Of a DNA stretch of 59,926 nucleotides, positions 14,979-24,168 are shown in pieces. The stretch covers positions 1 to 59,926 of the forward strand of contig NZ_JAKGUE010000018.1 in the NCBI RefSeq assembly GCF_021568795.1, given 5' to 3'. The notes under the pieces were generated by a model. It saw nothing but the letters and a program-made list of their open reading frames with translations. It searched no databases and was not told where the DNA came from. The DNA is from Dethiosulfovibrio faecalis (lineage in GTDB: Bacteria > Synergistota > Synergistia > Synergistales > Dethiosulfovibrionaceae). The position numbers were made by a program, and so were the translations under genes. Every line of letters begins with the position of its first letter. The first letter of the stretch is position 1.

Positions 14979-17117
14979 CTATCGGGAGACTACGGCCTTT
15001 TCCTCCCTCACCTTGAAACGGGCGATCCTGGCGGTCAGGTCCTCTCCCTGGAGGTCCAACTCCTTCGCCATCTCGGCTACAGACTGGGCGGCCTCCCTGG
15101 CCTCCCCGGCCGACTCGGTCATCTCTCTGACGGACTCGGCTATCTTCGTGGTTCCCATGGTTATCTGGTCCATGGCGGAGGCCATCTCCTGACTGGAGGC
15201 CGCCTGTTCCTGTGATATGGCAGCCACGTTGTCTATGGCCTCCACGAACGTGGAGATCTTTTCCAGAGAGTCCTTAAGGTCGGCCCCGGCCTCATTGGCC
15301 CTCGTCGCTATATCGGTGATGACCTTGCCGGTCTCCTCCGTCACGGATATGGATTGTCTGGAGTTGGCCTCAAGGCCCTCCATAAGCTTGGCTACCTCTC
15401 CCGCGGCGGAATTGGACTCCTCCGCCAGCTTGCGGACCTCCTCAGCCACGACTGCGAAGCCCCTTCCAGCGTCTCCCGCCCGGGCCGCCTCTATGGCGGC
15501 GTTCAGGGCCAGGAGGTTCGTCTGATCGGCTATGCCCGTTATGGTCTCGACGAATCCGGCTATGTCCCTGACCGCCGCCCCAAGCTCTTCCATGGCCTTT
15601 ACGCTCTCGACCGATTTTCTCTCCACGTCCGAAAGGTCCTGGACCACCGCCTCCACCTTGTCCACCGAGGACCTGGCCGTCTCGCCAGCCCCCCGTCCCG
15701 CTGTAGCTCCGTCCGCCGCGGACTTCGCCATGGTCTGGGCTCCGCTGGCGACCTCTTCAATCCCGGCGGTGGTCTCCTCTATAGAGGCGCTGTTCGACTC
15801 GGAGAGCTCGGAGGTCTGATTCAGCCCGGTCTCAACCGTCTCCACCGACGAGTTGGTCCTGCCGGACAGTTCCAGAAGCTCCTTCGATATACGGGACACC
15901 GCCCTGGCCGCCATGTCGATCTGGGCCACCGATTCGGCCTGGGAGGCCACCATGGCGGACAGGCCGTCCACGACGGTTCCGATCTCGTCCTCCGAGTCGA
16001 CTCCGAAGTCCTCCCTGGTCATGGTGAGGTCGCCCTCCTGAGCTCTAGCGGCCATCTCCGAGATTTTTCTGAGGGGACGGACGATCCTTCCCGCCACCAG
16101 CCACACGGCCCCGACCACCAAGACGAGCCCCGCCGCCGCTATCGCCAACGTAAGATAGAGCATCCGATCGGAGGCCGCCATGACCTCGCCCTTCTCTATG
16201 ACGGCCCCGAAACTCCAGGGCGTTCCGGTATCTCCTACGACCACCGGGGCGAATGCCTTGTATACCGTATCGTTCAACGAGACGGACCATGCCTCGTCGA
16301 ACCAGCTATCACCGGAAGCAATTTTTTTCAGGAAGTATGCTCCCCTATCCCCTACTGTCTCGCCTATGGGCTTTCCTATCCTATTGTGATCCGGATGGGC
16401 CACTACGACCCCCTTGGTCGACATAAGCCGACCGAAGCCGGTGTCGTAAAGTTTGGCCTCGTCGTTGATCCCGTTCAGAGATTCTACCGAGATATCCACT
16501 CCTACCGCTCCTACCTTGGTCCCATCTATCTCCATAGGAACTACGAGGCTGGTCAAGGTCACGGTTCGGTCTCCCGTGTCGTACTGGAAGGGCTCCAGAA
16601 TGGTCTCCCTTCCTCTCTCCATCGGCACCAGGTAGAAATCCCCCTCTCCGGAGGTATCGTATCCCTCGAGAGGGACCAGCTTCGCCTCTCCTCCGTCCTT
16701 GAACCAGTAGGGAATAAAGCGGCCGGTCTCGTCGTGTCCCTCTATGTAGGCGTAGGCGTAATCCTGGCCGTCGAATGCGTCCGGCTCCCAGCAGGTCCAT
16801 AGCCCGAAGAAATCGGGGTTGGCCTTCAAGGTCTCGGAGAGGATGCTGTTAACCATCTCCCGGTTGCCCTCGTCGGTGCGAACCAGTCCCTCCAACACGT
16901 GCCCCAGGGTCCGTGCCACCTCCAGTCCCGAATCCAGTCTGAGCTTCATCTGATTTGCGAACTCGGTCGAACGGCTCATGGCCAGGTCCTTGGCCTGCAC
17001 CATGCTTTCCCTGCGATTCATGTAGGAGATGGTCCCGATCATTCCGGCGAACACCACGAGCACCACCGTCAGTACCATCGCCACTATCTTGAGCTGTAGA
17101 CTCCGCTTAAACCCCAC
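14979..17117 (-). CDS. Methyl-accepting chemotaxis protein (double-Cache sensor)
   Basis: A 712-aa chemoreceptor. TM1 is at about residues 8-31 (KIVAMVLTVVLVVFAGMIGT), then a large extracellular Cache-type sensor with W-Y/F-rich motifs (FWACW-like GLWTCWEPDAFDG, IPYWFKDGGEAKLVPLEGYD), TM2 (LYLTLAIAAAGLVLVVGAVW), HAMP, and a cytoplasmic signalling domain with the tip [17 protein letters not shown] and VAEEVRKLAEES. Related Cache sensors bind amino acids or organic acids. GTG at 17117 is chosen because GAGGTG lies 7 bases before it; the frame is open further upstream to 17402 without a comparable site. Confidence 0.88.
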   Translation of the reverse strand: MGFKRSLQLKIVAMVLTVVLVVFAGMIGTISYMNRRESMVQAKDLAMSRSTEFANQMKLRLDSGLEVARTLGHVLEGLVRTDEGNREMVNSILSETLKANPDFFGLWTCWEPDAFDGQDYAYAYIEGHDETGRFIPYWFKDGGEAKLVPLEGYDTSGEGDFYLVPMERGRETILEPFQYDTGDRTVTLTSLVVPMEIDGTKVGAVGVDISVESLNGINDEAKLYDTGFGRLMSTKGVVVAHPDHNRIGKPIGETVGDRGAYFLKKIASGDSWFDEAWSVSLNDTVYKAFAPVVVGDTGTPWSFGAVIEKGEVMAASDRMLYLTLAIAAAGLVLVVGAVWLVAGRIVRPLRKISEMAARAQEGDLTMTREDFGVDSEDEIGTVVDGLSAMVASQAESVAQIDMAARAVSRISKELLELSGRTNSSVETVETGLNQTSELSESNSASIEETTAGIEEVASGAQTMAKSAADGATAGRGAGETARSSVDKVEAVVQDLSDVERKSVESVKAMEELGAAVRDIAGFVETITGIADQTNLLALNAAIEAARAGDAGRGFAVVAEEVRKLAEESNSAAGEVAKLMEGLEANSRQSISVTEETGKVITDIATRANEAGADLKDSLEKISTFVEAIDNVAAISQEQAASSQEMASAMDQITMGTTKIAESVREMTESAGEAREAAQSVAEMAKELDLQGEDLTARIARFKVREEKAVVSR

Positions 17118-17328
17118 TCTCAACACCTCTTCCAATCCATTAAAACTTCCTAACAAGGATCGAACGTTCTCCATATGGTAACACATCGGGGTCTCCTCAG
17201 AACCTTGGAACGAAGATAAACCCTTTTTTCCATATAGTAGAACCACAAAAAGTAAAGGAATGTCAAGAGGATCGAGGGGAAAAACGTGTATAATACCCGG
17301 GATATCAAAATAAGAGGAGGGTTCTGCG

Positions 17329-18681
17329 ATGAAGGACAGGACCGAGTTTTTAGGGAAAGAGCCGGTCGGGAGACTCCTGGCCAAGCTGTCCATACCCGCC
17401 ATGACGGGAATGCTGGTGATGGCGTCTTACAACGTGGTGGACACCATATTCGTTGGAAGAGGGGTAGGCCCTTTAGGCCTGGGAGCCATAGCTTCGGCCT
17501 TTCCGATACAGTTCATAGTCCACGCCCTGGCCATGATGGTCGGGGTCGGAGCGGCGTCGTTGGTCTCCAGAGCCCTCGGAGCCGGCGACAACGAAAGAGC
17601 GGAGGTCGCCCTGGGGAACGCCTTCTTCATGGCACTGGTGGCGGGACTCTTCGTCTCCGCCGCAGGAAGGGTTTCTATGCCGACCCTGGTGGCCTTGACC
17701 GGCGCTCCGTCGGAGCTGGCTCCGTTGATTCGAGACTACCTGGGGACCATTTTTCTTGGGTCCTCCCTGCTGGTCTGCGGGATAACGATGAACTGCGTGA
17801 TAAGGTCCGAGGGCAGCGCCAAGGTCGCCATGATGTCACTGATACTCTCGGCGGTCACGAATATAGCGTTGGACCCGATCTTCATCTTCGTATTGAAGAT
17901 GGGGGTGACGGGAGCTGCCGTCGCCACGGTCATTGCCCAGGGGGTAACCTTCGTGTGGGCCATAGCCCACTATCTGGTTCCCGGCAGAAGCTCCGTCAGA
18001 CTGCACACCTCCAATCTGAGACCTCGATGGTCAATACTGAAGGAGATCATGACAGTCGGGGGCTCCGAGTTCGCCAGGCTATCGGCCCAGTCTGTGGCGG
18101 GGGTTCTCATCCTGAACCGCCTCAGCTTCTACGGAGGCACCGACGCCATGGCGGCTCAGGGCATCGTTCAGAAAATGCTGAGCCTGAGCATAATGCCCAT
18201 CTTCGGCATAGCCCAGGGCCTTCAGCCCATAGTGGGGTACGCCTACGGAGCGGGAGACAACATGAGGGCCAAGAAAGCCGTGGAACTGGCGCTGATATCG
18301 GCTTCGATAATATCCCTGGGCACCTCGGTTCTGCTTCTGACCGTACCGGGACCTCTGGTAAGGGTGTTCACAGACTCTCCCGCCCTGATAGACACCACTA
18401 AAAGCTTCATCAGAGTGGCTATATCGATGTACTTCGTCGTGGGCTTTCAGATAATAGGGACAGCCACTTTTCAGTCGCTGGGCTTCTCCAGACCGTCCAT
18501 GGTGCTGTCCCTGAGTCGACAGGTTCTCCTCCTGATCCCCCTTGCCCTGATACTGCCTCCCTATCTGGGGCTGTTGGGCGTATTCCTGGTTTACCCTACC
18601 GCCGACGTAGCCTCCGCGGTGTTGACCATGTGGCTTTTGACCAGGTACAGAAAAAGACTGATCCCCTCGCAAGCGAATTGA
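17329..18681 (+). CDS. MATE-family efflux transporter
   Basis: A 450-aa protein with about 12 helices and standard MATE motifs: KLSIPAMTGMLVMASYNVVD near the N-terminus followed by TIFVGRGVG, and the duplicated GMAQGLQP-like FGIAQGLQPIVGYAYGAG at the start of the second half. AGGAGGG precedes the ATG. A TATAAT at 17289-17294 is the likely -10, without a clear -35. It is monocistronic between a divergent chemoreceptor and the hydrogenase operon. Substrates cannot be deduced. It is one of three MATE genes in the window and is not closely similar to the other two. Confidence 0.9.
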   Translation: MKDRTEFLGKEPVGRLLAKLSIPAMTGMLVMASYNVVDTIFVGRGVGPLGLGAIASAFPIQFIVHALAMMVGVGAASLVSRALGAGDNERAEVALGNAFFMALVAGLFVSAAGRVSMPTLVALTGAPSELAPLIRDYLGTIFLGSSLLVCGITMNCVIRSEGSAKVAMMSLILSAVTNIALDPIFIFVLKMGVTGAAVATVIAQGVTFVWAIAHYLVPGRSSVRLHTSNLRPRWSILKEIMTVGGSEFARLSAQSVAGVLILNRLSFYGGTDAMAAQGIVQKMLSLSIMPIFGIAQGLQPIVGYAYGAGDNMRAKKAVELALISASIISLGTSVLLLTVPGPLVRVFTDSPALIDTTKSFIRVAISMYFVVGFQIIGTATFQSLGFSRPSMVLSLSRQVLLLIPLALILPPYLGLLGVFLVYPTADVASAVLTMWLLTRYRKRLIPSQAN

Positions 18682-18701
18682 CGCGTATTTTATATACACG
18701 T

Positions 18702-18753
18702 TTGTTCGTTCACTATTCGGGTGCTATGATATCTTACGCACGTAGCACCTTTT
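18702..18753 (+). promoter_or_regulatory. Promoter of the hydrogenase operon with overlapping palindrome/terminator
   Basis: TTGTTC (18702-18707), 17-base spacer, TATGAT (18725-18730); predicted start near 18737. The -10 lies inside an inverted repeat GGTGCTA-N16-TAGCACC (18720-18749) followed by TTTT. That hairpin could terminate the upstream MATE transcript, act as an operator over the hyd promoter, or both. Confidence 0.6.
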
Positions 18754-18796
18754 CGCATCACCAGTTTTCCGCAAACACGGAAGGGGAGAAAAGTTC

Positions 18797-19279
18797 ATGG
18801 ACAAATGCACTTGCACCACACACAAGGGGTTCGACGAGCTTGGGGCGTTCGTAGAATCCCTGCCGAACAAGAAAGGCGAGCTGATAACGGTCCTTCACAA
18901 GGCTCAATCCATTTTCGGCTACCTGCCTAAGGAGGTCCAGGAATTCGTGGCTGACAGGCTGGACCTGCCTCTCGCCAAAGTCTACGGAGTGGTCAAATTC
19001 TACTCTTTCTTTTCGATGACCCCTAAGGGCAGATATCCCATATCGGTCTGTATGGGAACAGCCTGCTACGTCAGAGGAGCCGAGGAGGTCCTAACCGAAC
19101 TTACCAGACAGCTGGGCATATCCGTCGGAGGGGTATCGGAGGACGGCAAGTTTTCTCTGGACACTCTCAGGTGTGTAGGCGCCTGCGGGCTGGCCCCTGT
19201 TGTAATCGTAGGTGAAAAAGTCTACGGCAGAGTGGAGCCCGGCAAGATAGCCGGCATACTGGCGGAATACGCCGAGTAG
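18797..19279 (+). CDS. hydC: [FeFe] hydrogenase subunit HydC (NuoE-like, [2Fe-2S])
   Basis: A 160-aa thioredoxin-fold [2Fe-2S] protein of the NuoE/24-kDa family. Ligands are in CMGTACYVRG and, 36 residues or so later, CVGACG. The N-terminal helical part (LPNKKGELITVLHKAQSIFGYLP) is typical. In trimeric HydABC it passes electrons between the flavin subunit HydB and HydA. AAGGGGAG sets the ATG. It is the first gene of the hyd operon, followed after 16 bp by hydD. An extra short Cys cluster (DKCTCTTHKG) at the extreme N-terminus is not part of the usual fold. Confidence 0.92.
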   Translation: MDKCTCTTHKGFDELGAFVESLPNKKGELITVLHKAQSIFGYLPKEVQEFVADRLDLPLAKVYGVVKFYSFFSMTPKGRYPISVCMGTACYVRGAEEVLTELTRQLGISVGGVSEDGKFSLDTLRCVGACGLAPVVIVGEKVYGRVEPGKIAGILAEYAE

Positions 19280-19295
19280 GACGGAGGGGAACCGA

Positions 19296-19694
19296 ATGAG
19301 CACCATAAAATCTCTGGACGAGCTCAAAAAAATCAGAGCACAGATGAAATCAGCCACGGAACTTCGAGAAAAGGGACAGGATATAGAGAAACTCGTCCAG
19401 GTTAAGGTCAGCATGGGAACCTGCGGCATCGTCGCTGGAGCGAGAGAGACCCTCGACGGCCTCATGGAAGAGGTGAAGTCCAGAGGAATAGATAACGTGG
19501 TATTCACCCAGACCGGATGCATGGGGTACTGCCACAGCGAACCCACAGTGGAGATAACCCTCCCCGGACAGGATCCGGTGGTCTTCGGCGATGTCTCGGG
19601 GAACAGGATCTCCGAGATAGTCGAGCGCTACATAGTCGAGGGCGAACTGGTGGACGGGGTCATCCCCGTAGCCTATAAGACGATTCACGAATAG
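19296..19694 (+). CDS. hydD: Thioredoxin-like [2Fe-2S] ferredoxin (HydD/HndB-type)
   Basis: A 132-aa [2Fe-2S] protein. Cluster ligands are in SMGTCGIVAGAR and TGCMGYCHSEP, the pattern of HndB-like subunits found between NuoE-like and NuoF-like genes in NADP-reducing and bifurcating hydrogenase operons. An N-terminal helical segment (SLDELKKIRAQMKSATELRE) may dock it to the complex. Its place in the complex is not settled in most organisms. GGAGGGGA precedes the ATG; the gene lies between hydC and hydB with 16- and 27-bp gaps. Confidence 0.85.
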   Translation: MSTIKSLDELKKIRAQMKSATELREKGQDIEKLVQVKVSMGTCGIVAGARETLDGLMEEVKSRGIDNVVFTQTGCMGYCHSEPTVEITLPGQDPVVFGDVSGNRISEIVERYIVEGELVDGVIPVAYKTIHE

Positions 19695-19721
19695 CCGTTC
19701 CGGCGAGAGGGGGAGCATTTC

Positions 19722-21518
19722 ATGACCGATGTCAAGATGCATGTCCTGGTCTGCGGAGGAACGGGCTGCATGTCGTCCAAGAGCCAGGAGATCATAGATA
19801 ACTTTCGACGATGCCTCGAGGAACGCCGTATGGACCAGGAGGTCAAGGTAATCGTCTCCGGATGTTTCGGTTTCTGCGAAAAGGGACCTATCGTAAAGAT
19901 AGCTCCGGACAACACGTTCTACGTGCAGGTGACGCCAGAAGACGTGGAGGAGATAGTGGAGGAACACATCGTCAAGGGACGCAAGGTTCCCAGGCTTCTA
20001 TACGTAGATCCCAAAACGTCGGAGCACATCTCCGACTCTAAACACATGGACTTCTACAAAAAACAGATGAGGGTAGCCCTCAGAAACTGCGGTTTTATAG
20101 ATCCGGAGAACATAGACGAATACATAGCCAGAGACGGATATATGGCACTCGGCACGATACTGGAGACGATGACTCCCGCCGAGGTCATAGACAAGGTAAA
20201 AAGCTCGGGACTTCGGGGAAGAGGCGGCGGCGGGTTCCCGACGGGGCTCAAGTGGGAGTTCGCATCCCGATATTCTTCCGAACAGGGAAAGTACGTCATC
20301 TGCAACGCCGACGAGGGCGACCCGGGGGCCTTCATGGACCGATCCATACTGGAGGGAGACCCCCACTCGATAGTGGAGGCCATGTCCATATGCGGCTACG
20401 CCATAGGCGCCGACAAGGGACTTGTCTACATCAGAGCGGAGTACCCTCTGGCGGTAAAGAGACTTCGCGGGGCAATCGAGTCCGCCAGATCGACCGGACT
20501 GTTGGGCAAGGACATATTGGGCAGCGAGTTTTCCTTCGACATCGACATTCGCTACGGAGCAGGCGCTTTCGTCTGCGGCGAGGAGACCGCCCTTATCCAT
20601 TCCATGGAGGGAGAAAGAGGCGAACCGACCAGCAAGCCGCCGTTCCCCGCGGAAAAGGGCTTCTGGGGCAAGCCTTCCAACGTGAACAACGTCGAGACCT
20701 TCGCCAACGTTCCGGCGATCTTCCTCAAGGGCCCCGATTGGTTCTCCTCCATAGGCACCGAGAAAAGCCCCGGGACCAAGGTCTTCGCGTTGGCCGGCAA
20801 GGTCAACAACGTCGGTCTCGTGGAGGTTCCCATGGGAACGACTCTGAGAGAGGTCATCTTCGACATAGGAGGAGGCATCAGAGGAGGCAAGAGATTCAAG
20901 GCCGTACAGACCGGAGGCCCCTCTGGCGGCTGCCTTACGGAGAAGGACCTGGACACGCCTATAGATTTCGACAACCTACTGGCGGCGGGGTCCATGATGG
21001 GCTCCGGCGGAATGATCGTCATGGACGAGACCGACTGCATGCCGGCTGTGGCCAAGTTCTATCTGGAATTCACAGTCGAGGAATCCTGCGGGAAGTGCAC
21101 CCCTTGCAGGGTGGGCAACAAAAGGCTTCTCGAGATACTGGAGAAAATAACGGAGGGCAAGGGAACAATGGAGGACCTCAAGATTCTGAAGGACCTCTCG
21201 GGAGTCATAAAGGACACGTCCCTTTGCGGCCTCGGCCAGACCGCCCCCAACCCCATTCTGTCCACGCTGGACAAGTTCTGGGACGAATACGTGGCTCACG
21301 TAGAGGAACATCGCTGCCCGTCGGGGAAATGCCGCAAGCTGATCTCCTATCGGATAGACCCAGACCTCTGCAGGGGATGCACCATGTGCGCCAGAAAATG
21401 CCCCGCCGACGCCATCTCCGGGTCGGTCAAGGAAATTCACGTTATAGACCAGGACAAATGCGTGAAATGCGGAGCCTGTATGGACACCTGCAAGTTCGGT
21501 GCCATCTCCAAGATATAA
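19722..21518 (+). CDS. hydB: [FeFe] hydrogenase subunit HydB (NuoF-like flavoprotein, NAD(P)H-binding)
   Basis: A 598-aa subunit. Domains: N-terminal thioredoxin-like [2Fe-2S] (CGGTGCMSS, CFGFC; residues 1-100), the FMN site with RGRGGGGFPTGLKWEF (about 165-180) and CNADEGDPGAFMDR, an SLBB domain, the NuoF [4Fe-4S] motif ESCGKCTPCRVG (about 453), and a C-terminal two-[4Fe-4S] ferredoxin (CRGCTMCARKCP and CVKCGACMDTCK). In characterised HydABC complexes this subunit holds the FMN where NADH and ferredoxin electrons are confurcated. GAGGGGG precedes the ATG. The stop is 19 bases before hydA. Confidence 0.94.
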   Translation: MTDVKMHVLVCGGTGCMSSKSQEIIDNFRRCLEERRMDQEVKVIVSGCFGFCEKGPIVKIAPDNTFYVQVTPEDVEEIVEEHIVKGRKVPRLLYVDPKTSEHISDSKHMDFYKKQMRVALRNCGFIDPENIDEYIARDGYMALGTILETMTPAEVIDKVKSSGLRGRGGGGFPTGLKWEFASRYSSEQGKYVICNADEGDPGAFMDRSILEGDPHSIVEAMSICGYAIGADKGLVYIRAEYPLAVKRLRGAIESARSTGLLGKDILGSEFSFDIDIRYGAGAFVCGEETALIHSMEGERGEPTSKPPFPAEKGFWGKPSNVNNVETFANVPAIFLKGPDWFSSIGTEKSPGTKVFALAGKVNNVGLVEVPMGTTLREVIFDIGGGIRGGKRFKAVQTGGPSGGCLTEKDLDTPIDFDNLLAAGSMMGSGGMIVMDETDCMPAVAKFYLEFTVEESCGKCTPCRVGNKRLLEILEKITEGKGTMEDLKILKDLSGVIKDTSLCGLGQTAPNPILSTLDKFWDEYVAHVEEHRCPSGKCRKLISYRIDPDLCRGCTMCARKCPADAISGSVKEIHVIDQDKCVKCGACMDTCKFGAISKI

Positions 21519-21537
21519 CCGGGGGGAAGTGGACGAT

Positions 21538-23304
21538 ATGACCAAGATGATAGATCTCACCGTGGACGGACGCTCCGTTTCGGTCCCCGAGGGGAGCACC
21601 ATACTGGACGCCGCCAAGAAGCTGGACATAGACATACCCACGCTCTGCCACCTCGATCTCGAGGGAACTCCGATGGTCAATAAGGGAGCGTCGTGCAGAA
21701 TATGCGTGGTGGAGGTGGAGGGAAGACGCAACCTGGCCCCCTCATGCGCGACGCCGGCCACCGACGGCATGGTGGTCCGCACCAACACCATCAGGGTCCT
21801 CCACGCCAGAAAGACCGTCCTGGAGCTTCTTCTTTCCGATCACCCCAAGGACTGCCTGGTCTGTGCAAAAAGCGGAAACTGCGAGCTTCAGGAACTGGCA
21901 GAGCGGTTCGGACTCAGGGAGAACCGTTTCGATGGAGGCTCCCAGAGCACCTACCGTAAGGACGTATCTCCCGCCATAGAGAGGGACATGAACAAGTGTA
22001 TAATGTGCCGCCGCTGCGAGACCATGTGCAACGAGGTACAGACGGTCGGAGCCCTCTCGGGAATAAACAGGGGATTCGACGCCGTTGTGGCTCCGGCCTT
22101 CGAGATGCCTCTGGAAGAGTCGGTCTGCACCTTCTGCGGACAGTGCGTGGCCGTATGTCCCACAGGAGCCCTCGTGGAGAGAGACTATACCTGGAGGGTT
22201 ATCGAAGCTCTGGCCGACCCGGAAAAAGTCGTGGTCGTCCAGACCGCTCCGGCGGTACGCGCCGCCCTCGGCGAGGAATTCGGATACGAACCGGGCACTC
22301 TGGTAACAGGCAAGATGGCCGCATCGCTTCGAAGGCTGGGATTCGACCACGTATTCGACACCGACTTCGCCGCGGATCTCACCATCATGGAGGAGGCCAG
22401 CGAGTTCCTGGACAGGCTCACGAGACATCTTGAAGGCGACACATCCGTCCGGCTTCCCATACTGACATCCTGCTGCCCCGCATGGGTCAAGTTCTTCGAG
22501 CACCAGTACCCCGATCTTCTGGACGTTCCCTCGACGGCTAAATCGCCCCAGCAGATGTTCGGCGCCATAGCCAAGAGCTTCTACGCAGAAAAGCTGGACA
22601 TCCCCAGGGAAAAGATGGTCGTTGTGTCCATAATGCCCTGTCTCGCGAAAAAATACGAATGCGCCCGCGAGGAGTTCTCCGTAAACGGCAATCCCGACGT
22701 GGATATATCGATCACAACGAGGGAACTGGCACATCTCATAAAGAGGGCCAACATAGACTTCCGCAACCTGCCGGACGAGAACTTCGACGATCCGCTGGGA
22801 GCGTCCACGGGAGCCGCCGTAATCTTCGGCACCACCGGAGGCGTCATAGAGGCTGCGGTACGATCCGCCGCCGAATGGGCCACCGGGCATAGTCTGGACA
22901 GGGTCGAGTTCGAGGTCCTCAGAGGACTGGAAGGGTGCAGAGAGGCAAAGATCCCCGTGGGAGATCTGACCCTTCACATCGGTATAGCCCACGGACTCGG
23001 CAACGCGAGACGACTTCTGGACGCGGTGAAAAACAACGAGGTCGAACCGTTCCACGCCATAGAGATAATGGCATGCCCCGGAGGCTGCGTAGGCGGCGGA
23101 GGACAGCCCTACCATCACGGAAACATGGATATAATAGCTAAGAGGGCCGAGGCGCTCTACAGGGAGGACCAGGGCAAGCCGATACGCAAATCCCACGAAA
23201 ATCCCTCCATCAAGGCGCTTTACGAGGAATATCTCGGCAAACCGCTGGGTGAGAAATCACATCACCTTCTCCACACGCACTACTTCAAACGTCATAAGAT
23301 CTGA
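21538..23304 (+). CDS. hydA: [FeFe] hydrogenase catalytic subunit HydA
   Basis: A 588-aa catalytic subunit, modular as in HydABC/HndD. It has an N-terminal [2Fe-2S] domain (ASCRICVVEVEG, LAPSC), a His-Cys3 [4Fe-4S] segment (HPKDCLVCAKSGNC), two [4Fe-4S] motifs (CIMCRRCETMC, CTFCGQCVAVCP), and the H-cluster domain with C312/C313 (TSCCPAW), C368 (MPCLAKK), and C513 and C517 (ACPGGCVGGGG), then the small-subunit-like C-terminus. All catalytic residues, including proton-transfer Cys312, are present, in contrast to the sensory paralogue at 8829. ATG 21538 follows GGGGGGAAG; an upstream in-frame ATG at 21499 lies within hydB and is less likely. Confidence 0.96.
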   Translation: MTKMIDLTVDGRSVSVPEGSTILDAAKKLDIDIPTLCHLDLEGTPMVNKGASCRICVVEVEGRRNLAPSCATPATDGMVVRTNTIRVLHARKTVLELLLSDHPKDCLVCAKSGNCELQELAERFGLRENRFDGGSQSTYRKDVSPAIERDMNKCIMCRRCETMCNEVQTVGALSGINRGFDAVVAPAFEMPLEESVCTFCGQCVAVCPTGALVERDYTWRVIEALADPEKVVVVQTAPAVRAALGEEFGYEPGTLVTGKMAASLRRLGFDHVFDTDFAADLTIMEEASEFLDRLTRHLEGDTSVRLPILTSCCPAWVKFFEHQYPDLLDVPSTAKSPQQMFGAIAKSFYAEKLDIPREKMVVVSIMPCLAKKYECAREEFSVNGNPDVDISITTRELAHLIKRANIDFRNLPDENFDDPLGASTGAAVIFGTTGGVIEAAVRSAAEWATGHSLDRVEFEVLRGLEGCREAKIPVGDLTLHIGIAHGLGNARRLLDAVKNNEVEPFHAIEIMACPGGCVGGGGQPYHHGNMDIIAKRAEALYREDQGKPIRKSHENPSIKALYEEYLGKPLGEKSHHLLHTHYFKRHKI

Positions 23305-23314
23305 CGAAACACAC

Positions 23315-23338
23315 TCCGGCGGCCCGAAGGCCGCCGGA
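23315..23338 (+). terminator. Intercistronic hairpin between hydA and the nitroreductases
   Basis: TCCGGCGGCC-CGAA-GGCCGCCGGA, a perfect 10-bp stem with a tetraloop, 10 bases after the hydA stop. There is no T tract, so it more likely attenuates or protects the 3' end of hydA mRNA than fully terminates. Confidence 0.6.
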
Positions 23339-23376
23339 TACCTTATTCTCCTGCTCAACGAAAAGGAGGGAGAAAG

Positions 23377-24168
23377 ATGAACGCCACGGAAAAAACGCTG
23401 CAAACCAGGACATCGCTGCGCCGTTATGCGGATCGTCCGATTTCCGAGGAGGAACGTCTCTCCATATTATCGGCGGCGATGGCGGCTCCCACGGCGGGAA
23501 ACATGATGCTCTACTCCATAATCGAGATAACCGATCAAGCGGTAAAGGAAAGTCTGGTCGAGACCTGCGACGGTCAGCCCTTCATAGCCAAGGCCCCTCT
23601 GGTGCTGCTTTTTCTGGCCGATCAGCAGAGATGGCACGATTTCTTCGTCCACGGAGGGGTGCCGAAAATGTGCGACGAACACGGACTGACCTGGCGGGAA
23701 CCGGAGGAATCGGACCTGATGCTCGGCTGCTGCGACGCCCTGATAGCCGCACAGAACTCGGTAATAGCGGCCGAAAGCCTGGGAATAGGATCGTGCTATA
23801 TAGGCGATATCATGGAAAACTACGAGAGACACAGGGAAATCTTCGACCTTCCCAGGTGGACCTTTCCGATAGCTCTGGTATGTTACGGTCACTACCCCGA
23901 CGGAGAACGGCCTCCACGAAGAGGGAGACTTCCGATGGAGATCGTCGTCCACAGAGACGTCTACCGTAAGACGGACGAAAAAGTCTTCGATATCATGGAA
24001 GAGCACAGACGACTGTGGTCCATAACGAAGATCGGGGCCCCTGCGGAAAACGGAGCGCAGAAAATGTACCTTCGAAAAAACGGCGCACCCTTTTCATTCG
24101 AGATGTCGAGATCGGTAAAGGCGGCCATCTCCCGGTGGCTCGGAGAGGAACCGAAGGACCATGCTTGA
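23377..24168 (+). CDS. Nitroreductase-family flavoprotein with C-terminal extension
   Basis: A 263-aa FMN-dependent nitroreductase-like protein. The N-terminal RTSLRRYADRPI is the family R-x-S-x-R-x-(F/Y) FMN-phosphate motif, AAPTAGNMM follows, and the central helix ALIAAQNSVIAAESLGIGSCYIG matches the family. About 60 residues extend past the usual end. Members use NAD(P)H to reduce nitro compounds, flavins or unknown substrates. AAAGGAGGGAG sets the ATG. It is cotranscribed between hydA and hydF, so a role in redox disposal or in supporting hydrogenase maturation is possible but unproven. Confidence 0.85.
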   Translation: MNATEKTLQTRTSLRRYADRPISEEERLSILSAAMAAPTAGNMMLYSIIEITDQAVKESLVETCDGQPFIAKAPLVLLFLADQQRWHDFFVHGGVPKMCDEHGLTWREPEESDLMLGCCDALIAAQNSVIAAESLGIGSCYIGDIMENYERHREIFDLPRWTFPIALVCYGHYPDGERPPRRGRLPMEIVVHRDVYRKTDEKVFDIMEEHRRLWSITKIGAPAENGAQKMYLRKNGAPFSFEMSRSVKAAISRWLGEEPKDHA

